NCBI GenBank assembly: GCA_007570905.1
Contig: RKSI01000141.1
Location: 1-22,542, forward strand
DNA from: Gammaproteobacteria bacterium
Lineage (GTDB): Bacteria > Pseudomonadota > Gammaproteobacteria > Poriferisulfidales > Oxydemutatoraceae
DNA: 22,542 bases
Direction: 5' to 3'
Below the pieces are notes generated by a model. It did no database searches. It was not told the DNA's origin and saw nothing but the letters and a program-made list of their open reading frames with translations. The translations under genes and the position numbers were made by a program. Of this stretch, positions 21,461 to 22,542 are shown piece by piece; the first letter of the stretch is position 1; every line of letters begins with the position of its first letter.

Positions 21461-22444
21461 TCAATCGGCAAAACGATAACCGCCCAGTTCACGCGGATAA
21501 CGCCCGATGCCGGCCTCAATATCGGCGAGCGCGCGCCGCGGCCAGTTGATTTGCGTTCGGCTTTTGTGGGTGTCGGCATAGACAATGGAAGCGCAGTCGT
21601 TCAGGTAATCCTCATTGTAGTCCAGCCCGATGAAACGGCAGAGTCGCCCGATGCTGTCGCGCGGACGGGCGATGAAGTCCTCGTGGCGCAGCACCAGCAA
21701 TTCGTCCCGCGCCAGGTCTTTTGTGGATTCATGGACCGCGCCGGCCAGTTCCCAATAACGCCGGATGCAGCCGTCCAGGCCGCGCTCAAGGTTGTCCGGC
21801 GGCGCGCCGAGCCGCGCATACATCGTGGCGATGGTGTCGTAGGGGTTGCGCGTGATGTGCACCAGGCGCAGCGGCAGGCCGACCCATGCGCGCATTTTTT
21901 CCAGCAGCCGCGGGTCTTTCTTCGCAATCACCTCGCTGAGTTTGCCGCCGCCCTTGTCGCCGATGACGCGCAGCCTCGCATAGCGCCCCTGCCACTGGCC
22001 GGGGACGGCGTAGGAGTAGCCGCCGCCGCCGACGCAGCCGTTCTCGCTCCATTGCCGGTCGCGTTCAAGGATGGCGGTGAACAATTCCTCGCGCGCGGCG
22101 CCTTCCCACAGATAGCGGAAGTCCCACAGTTCATTGCTGACGACGGCTTCCGGGTGCGCGCTTAAAATGGCGCCGATGATGCTGTGGCCGCTGTACGGGT
22201 AGCCGATGAACAGGCAGTATTTCTCCAGATTGGCGAAGGTCGCGGCGGGCAGGGGCGCGTAGCGCGGCGGCGCACCATCGGCCCACAGCGCGGGCGCAAG
22301 GCGCGCGGCAAGGCGTTCAATTAAGGGCTTGCCGAAGGGCGCGCGGCGCGCGATTTTCCGCAGGATGGCCGCGAGAATGGCCGCCGCTCGCCCGCGCATT
22401 TTGCGTAGGCGTTGTCGGACGGTGTCGGCGGGCGGGCGGGGCAT
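21461..22444 (-). CDS. Sulfotransferase family protein (PAPS-dependent, putative)
   Basis: A 327-residue protein of the P-loop sulfotransferase family, which moves sulfate from PAPS to a small molecule, sugar or lipid. Seen: the 5'-phosphosulfate loop CLFIGYPYSGHSIIGAILSAHP (about 77-98), where SGHS replaces the common SGT[TS]; VSNELWDFRYLW; a 3'-phosphate segment LVHITRNPYDTIATMY (Arg199); a late LLVLRHEDFIARPRDSIGRL typical of family C-termini. The first 60 residues are basic and amphipathic, without a clear signal peptide. ATG 22444 is preferred to the TTG at 22459. Acceptor unknown. The odd loop makes the assignment to true sulfotransfer less sure. It is divergent from the gene at the right edge. 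Confidence 0.78.
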   Translation of the reverse strand: MPRPPADTVRQRLRKMRGRAAAILAAILRKIARRAPFGKPLIERLAARLAPALWADGAPPRYAPLPAATFANLEKYCLFIGYPYSGHSIIGAILSAHPEAVVSNELWDFRYLWEGAAREELFTAILERDRQWSENGCVGGGGYSYAVPGQWQGRYARLRVIGDKGGGKLSEVIAKKDPRLLEKMRAWVGLPLRLVHITRNPYDTIATMYARLGAPPDNLERGLDGCIRRYWELAGAVHESTKDLARDELLVLRHEDFIARPRDSIGRLCRFIGLDYNEDYLNDCASIVYADTHKSRTQINWPRRALADIEAGIGRYPRELGGYRFAD

Positions 22445-22507
22445 GGCGGTTTCCGGCAACTGCCGGATGCGGTTCGGGCGTTGCGCGAACAGGGTACCAT
22501 AGCACGC

Positions 22508-22517
22508 AGGGAGGAAG
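22508..22517 (+). promoter_or_regulatory. Shine-Dalgarno for the edge gene
   Basis: AGGGAGGAAG lies 10 bases before the ATG at 22528 and is the reason to trust the partial gene there. Confidence 0.6.
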
Positions 22518-22527
22518 ACGATTCATC

Positions 22528-22542
22528 ATGCGAGTTTGTGTG
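22528..22542 (+). CDS. Start of a gene cut by the window edge
   Basis: Five codons (MRVCV) after a strong ribosome site. It is divergent from the sulfotransferase-like gene. The short hydrophobic start could be a Rossmann-type first strand, as in nucleotide-sugar dehydrogenases, but five residues cannot show this. Confidence 0.5.

Noticed and set aside
22444..22459. TTG start at 22459 for the sulfotransferase-like gene
   Set aside because: An in-frame ATG lies 15 bases downstream and no ribosome site supports the TTG.

Overview
The window is a compact, GC-rich stretch of bacterial chromosome, most likely from a gammaproteobacterium. The clearest sign is the run mutL-miaA-hfq, the usual order in that class. 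A DUF1244 protein, a GlpG-type rhomboid protease, a type II citrate synthase and an E. coli-like NADP isocitrate dehydrogenase agree with this. There is no rRNA, tRNA, insertion sequence, prophage or CRISPR array, and nothing looks recently acquired. About 26 protein genes are packed with 4-bp start/stop overlaps and tail-to-tail overlaps, and no stretch over 300 bases lacks a gene. Genus and lifestyle cannot be read from it.

Left third (1-7,300): a RraA-family aldolase gene (minus) is divergent from aceA (isocitrate lyase) and icd (isocitrate dehydrogenase), the two enzymes that compete for isocitrate at the glyoxylate/TCA branch point. An unrecognised exported protein (minus) is divergent from and overlaps the promoter zone of a run made of a single-domain CbiX-type chelatase, a DUF454 membrane protein and a MetX-family acyltransferase that looks more like the serine O-succinyltransferase branch than a classical homoserine acetyltransferase. 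Citrate synthase (minus) converges on it. Three central carbon enzymes (gltA, icd, aceA) therefore lie within 7 kb, although aconitase and malate synthase are not here.

Middle (7,300-14,900): mobB and mobA (molybdenum cofactor maturation, minus) are divergent from DUF1244-moeB-traB (plus). MoeB serves an earlier step of the same cofactor pathway. Then come a PLP aminotransferase and a membrane J-domain protein (minus), a GlpG-like rhomboid protease (plus) and a CPA2 cation:proton antiporter (minus).

Right third (14,900-22,542): serS, with a short 10-bp tandem repeat upstream, and a RibD_C-type reductase (minus). Next is the cluster mutL-miaA-hfq-gloB, tightly spaced and probably co-transcribed. 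MutL carries the C-terminal endonuclease motif, which implies MutH-independent mismatch repair. Hfq has an N-terminal extension and a reduced rim arginine patch. The end holds acylphosphatase and a sulfotransferase-like protein (minus), and the first five codons of another gene.

Regulatory sequence is sparse but patterned. Several divergent intergenic regions share one A/T-rich near-palindromic box (TATTAT/TATAAT on opposite strands), and at several starts a -10-like hexamer lies only 7-9 bases from the start codon, suggesting leaderless messages. I see no wholly new multi-gene system. The most useful leads are the Icd insertion, the MetX substrate question, the Hfq variant, the mini-ORF before mutL and the repeat before serS. 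Comparisons with named reference proteins are from memory, not from alignment.
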